DNA of 64,000 nucleotides from CAIMZW01 sp037135095 (GTDB taxonomy: Bacteria; Actinomycetota; Actinomycetes; Nanopelagicales; Nanopelagicaceae). This document shows positions 62,742 to 64,000 of the stretch, piece by piece. Each line of letters starts with the position of its first letter. Position 1 is the stretch's first letter. Location of the stretch: contig JBAXKZ010000001.1 of NCBI GenBank assembly GCA_037135095.1, positions 62,001 through 126,000 of the forward strand. Direction: 5' to 3'. The translations under genes were made by a program, and so were the position numbers. Below the pieces are notes generated by a model. That model saw only the letters and a program-made list of their open reading frames with translations, ran no database searches and was not told the origin of the DNA.

Positions 62742-63630
62742 CTCTCCCTCGCTTTCGACCTAGCAGTCCAGAAGGTTTTACGAGAAGCACAATTATCAAT
62801 ACAACAAAGGCAACTGGGAAAGCTAATGAGCTGCTGACATATTCCAAAACAAAAGCCAGACTCACGCCAAGAATCAAACCACCCAAGCTGGCACCAATCA
62901 GACTTTCCAATCCGCCGATTACCGCTGCCACAAATCCTGAGACCAAAAGTAGATCCAAAGAATTTGGCGACAAGTAATTTGTCGGCGTAACCAAAATTCC
63001 AGCGATCGCACCAGCCGCACCAGCAAACGCCCAACCAATTGTTCTAGTGGCATCCACTCTGATACCGGAAAGTCTTGCGATCTCAGGTTGATAAGCAGAT
63101 GCTCGAAGTGCGAGTCCCAAATTAGTCCGCTGAAAGATTAACGAAAAAGCGGCCATGACAATTAGTGTTGTTATGACTATCAGCAAGTTAATCGGCGCAA
63201 ACGGAATGGTTGTGTGTCCAAAGGTGAAGCCATGATTGGTAACTGGCAATTTAAATTGCCTGAGGTCACCGCCCCAAATCATGCCAACAGCAGCACGAAT
63301 AATTCCGAGCAACCCCAACGTGGCAATTACAGGCGCGATTGCTGCCACTGGGCCAGTTCCCATTCGTCTCGCCAGAATTCTAATTAGGAAAATATCAATT
63401 AACGCTCCAGCGGCGGCGCCAAAAACAACGGCGACAGGGAATGCAAACCAATAATTGTTAGTGTGCGAGATAACTATGTAACCAATATAAGTTGAAAGAA
63501 TTGCTTGACCAGCCTGAGCAAAGTTAACTACTCGCGTAGAACGCCACACAAGCACTAGCGCCAGCGCCATCAAACTATAAATTGAGCCACTACTAATTCC
63601 AATAAGAATTGTGGTTAGAAATCTAGTCAT
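62734..63630 (-). CDS. livH: branched-chain-type ABC transporter permease LivH
   Basis: A 298-residue permease with about eight hydrophobic segments and the motifs VVNFAQAGQAIL and IGGLESLIGA. Its ATG overlaps the ATPase gene stop by one base or less. Confidence 0.88.
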   Translation of the reverse strand: MTRFLTTILIGISSGSIYSLMALALVLVWRSTRVVNFAQAGQAILSTYIGYIVISHTNNYWFAFPVAVVFGAAAGALIDIFLIRILARRMGTGPVAAIAPVIATLGLLGIIRAAVGMIWGGDLRQFKLPVTNHGFTFGHTTIPFAPINLLIVITTLIVMAAFSLIFQRTNLGLALRASAYQPEIARLSGIRVDATRTIGWAFAGAAGAIAGILVTPTNYLSPNSLDLLLVSGFVAAVIGGLESLIGASLGGLILGVSLAFVLEYVSSSLAFPVAFVVLIIVLLVKPSGLLGRKRGRDA

Positions 63631-64000
63631 CAGTAACCCAAGTAGGCAGCTCGAAGGGCCGGGTTATCTATTAGTTCCAGTGATGGACCAGAAGTAACCA
63701 ATTTCCCCAAGTTAATAATGATTCCAAGGTCGGCAATTCGAAGTGCCCCCATGGCATTTTGCTCCACAAGTACCACCGTCAAATTTAGCCGTTGTTGTAA
63801 GGACTTAATGGCATGAAAGATTTGATCGATGATTAGCGGTGCCAGCCCAAGTGATGGTTCATCCAAAAGTAAGAGCGAAGGACGAGCAATAAGCGCTCGA
63901 CCAATGGCTAACATCTGTCGCTCACCACCTGAAAGCGTGTCGGCACTTTGTGAAAGGCGTTCCGCCAGCCGAGGAAAGAGCTCTAAAACTTCGGATGTCG
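63630..64000 (-). CDS. livF: ABC transporter ATPase LivF (C-terminal part, start outside window)
   Basis: The last about 123 residues of an ABC ATPase. The signature LSGGERQMLAIGRAL and Walker B LLLLDEPSLGLAP are visible; Walker A lies beyond base 64000. An ATG at 63914 lies just after the signature motif and is not the real start. It belongs to the operon with livH, livM, the binding protein and hydrolase. Confidence 0.88.
   Translation of the reverse strand, partial: TSEVLELFPRLAERLSQSADTLSGGERQMLAIGRALIARPSLLLLDEPSLGLAPLIIDQIFHAIKSLQQRLNLTVVLVEQNAMGALRIADLGIIINLGKLVTSGPSLELIDNPALRAAYLGY

Noticed and set aside
63630..63914. Complete small ATPase starting at 63914
   Set aside because: The frame continues through the LSGGERQM signature to the window edge; the protein is truncated by the window.
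1..64000. CRISPR arrays, insertion sequences, tRNA or rRNA genes, prophage
   Set aside because: No repeat-spacer pattern, transposase, cloverleaf or phage gene was seen; nearly all bases are in recognised genes.

Overview
The window looks like a piece of a streamlined actinobacterial chromosome of moderate GC, roughly half by eye. Pointers to Actinobacteria include a WhiB protein, DUF3117 and DUF3017 proteins, an acyl-CoA carboxylase with a small epsilon subunit beside birA, an actinobacterial-type DapD, a GuaB/GuaB3 pair and a GroEL with a His-rich tail. Genes fill almost all of the DNA, and many neighbours overlap by 1-8 bases. No gene-free stretch reaches 300 bases; the longest is about 170. 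I saw no rRNA, tRNA, IS element, prophage or CRISPR array. Gene content and compactness fit a small free-living freshwater or marine actinobacterium (acI/Nanopelagicales-like), but that placement is inference.

Layout. 1-6623: cell-envelope and stress block recalling the M. tuberculosis Rv1201c-Rv1223 neighbourhood (HtrA protease, O-methyltransferase, leucyl aminopeptidase, NhaA, DUF3117, a mini sigma-region-4 protein, SRPBCC protein, LOG protein, DapD). 6620-10296: surface polysaccharide genes (SpoIID-like protein, family 2 glycosyltransferase, UDP-glucose dehydrogenase). 10289-16784: purE-purK-birA, and divergently the acyl-CoA carboxylase operon with maf. 16803-32097: a nucleoside uptake and degradation region, comprising phosphorylase, phosphopentose mutase candidate, DeoC, two aldehyde dehydrogenase-like proteins, adenosine deaminase, thymidine phosphorylase, cytidine deaminase and a BmpA-type ABC importer with two binding proteins. 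32066-35617: trpS, a CNNM/CBS protein and an orphan sugar-importer ATPase. 35671-44280: icd, mdh, DUF3017, folD, purH, purN, DUF6350 and sucCD. 44332-51861: pcrA, a LmbE deacetylase, a secreted cyclophilin, guaA, guaB3 and a CBS-less guaB. 51883-58642: a CarH-like B12 photoreceptor regulator divergent from whiB, a polyphosphate-glucokinase-like kinase, groESL with CIRCE, and tsaD, a tsaB-rimI fusion and tsaE. 58715-64000: a secreted alpha/beta hydrolase inside a branched-chain-type ABC importer operon.

How it works together. The nucleoside block reads as one route: import, deamination (Add, Cdd), phosphorolysis (DeoA, PNP), mutase, DeoC cleavage to glyceraldehyde-3-phosphate and acetaldehyde, then oxidation of the aldehyde. 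Purine biosynthesis genes are spread through the window. Many first genes of transcription units lack a Shine-Dalgarno sequence and instead carry TANNNT 6-7 bases before the start codon, which suggests widespread leaderless mRNAs. The most notable items are the CBS-less IMP dehydrogenase, the CarH-like/whiB pair, the catalytically truncated aldehyde dehydrogenase and the absence of lipoboxes on three binding proteins.
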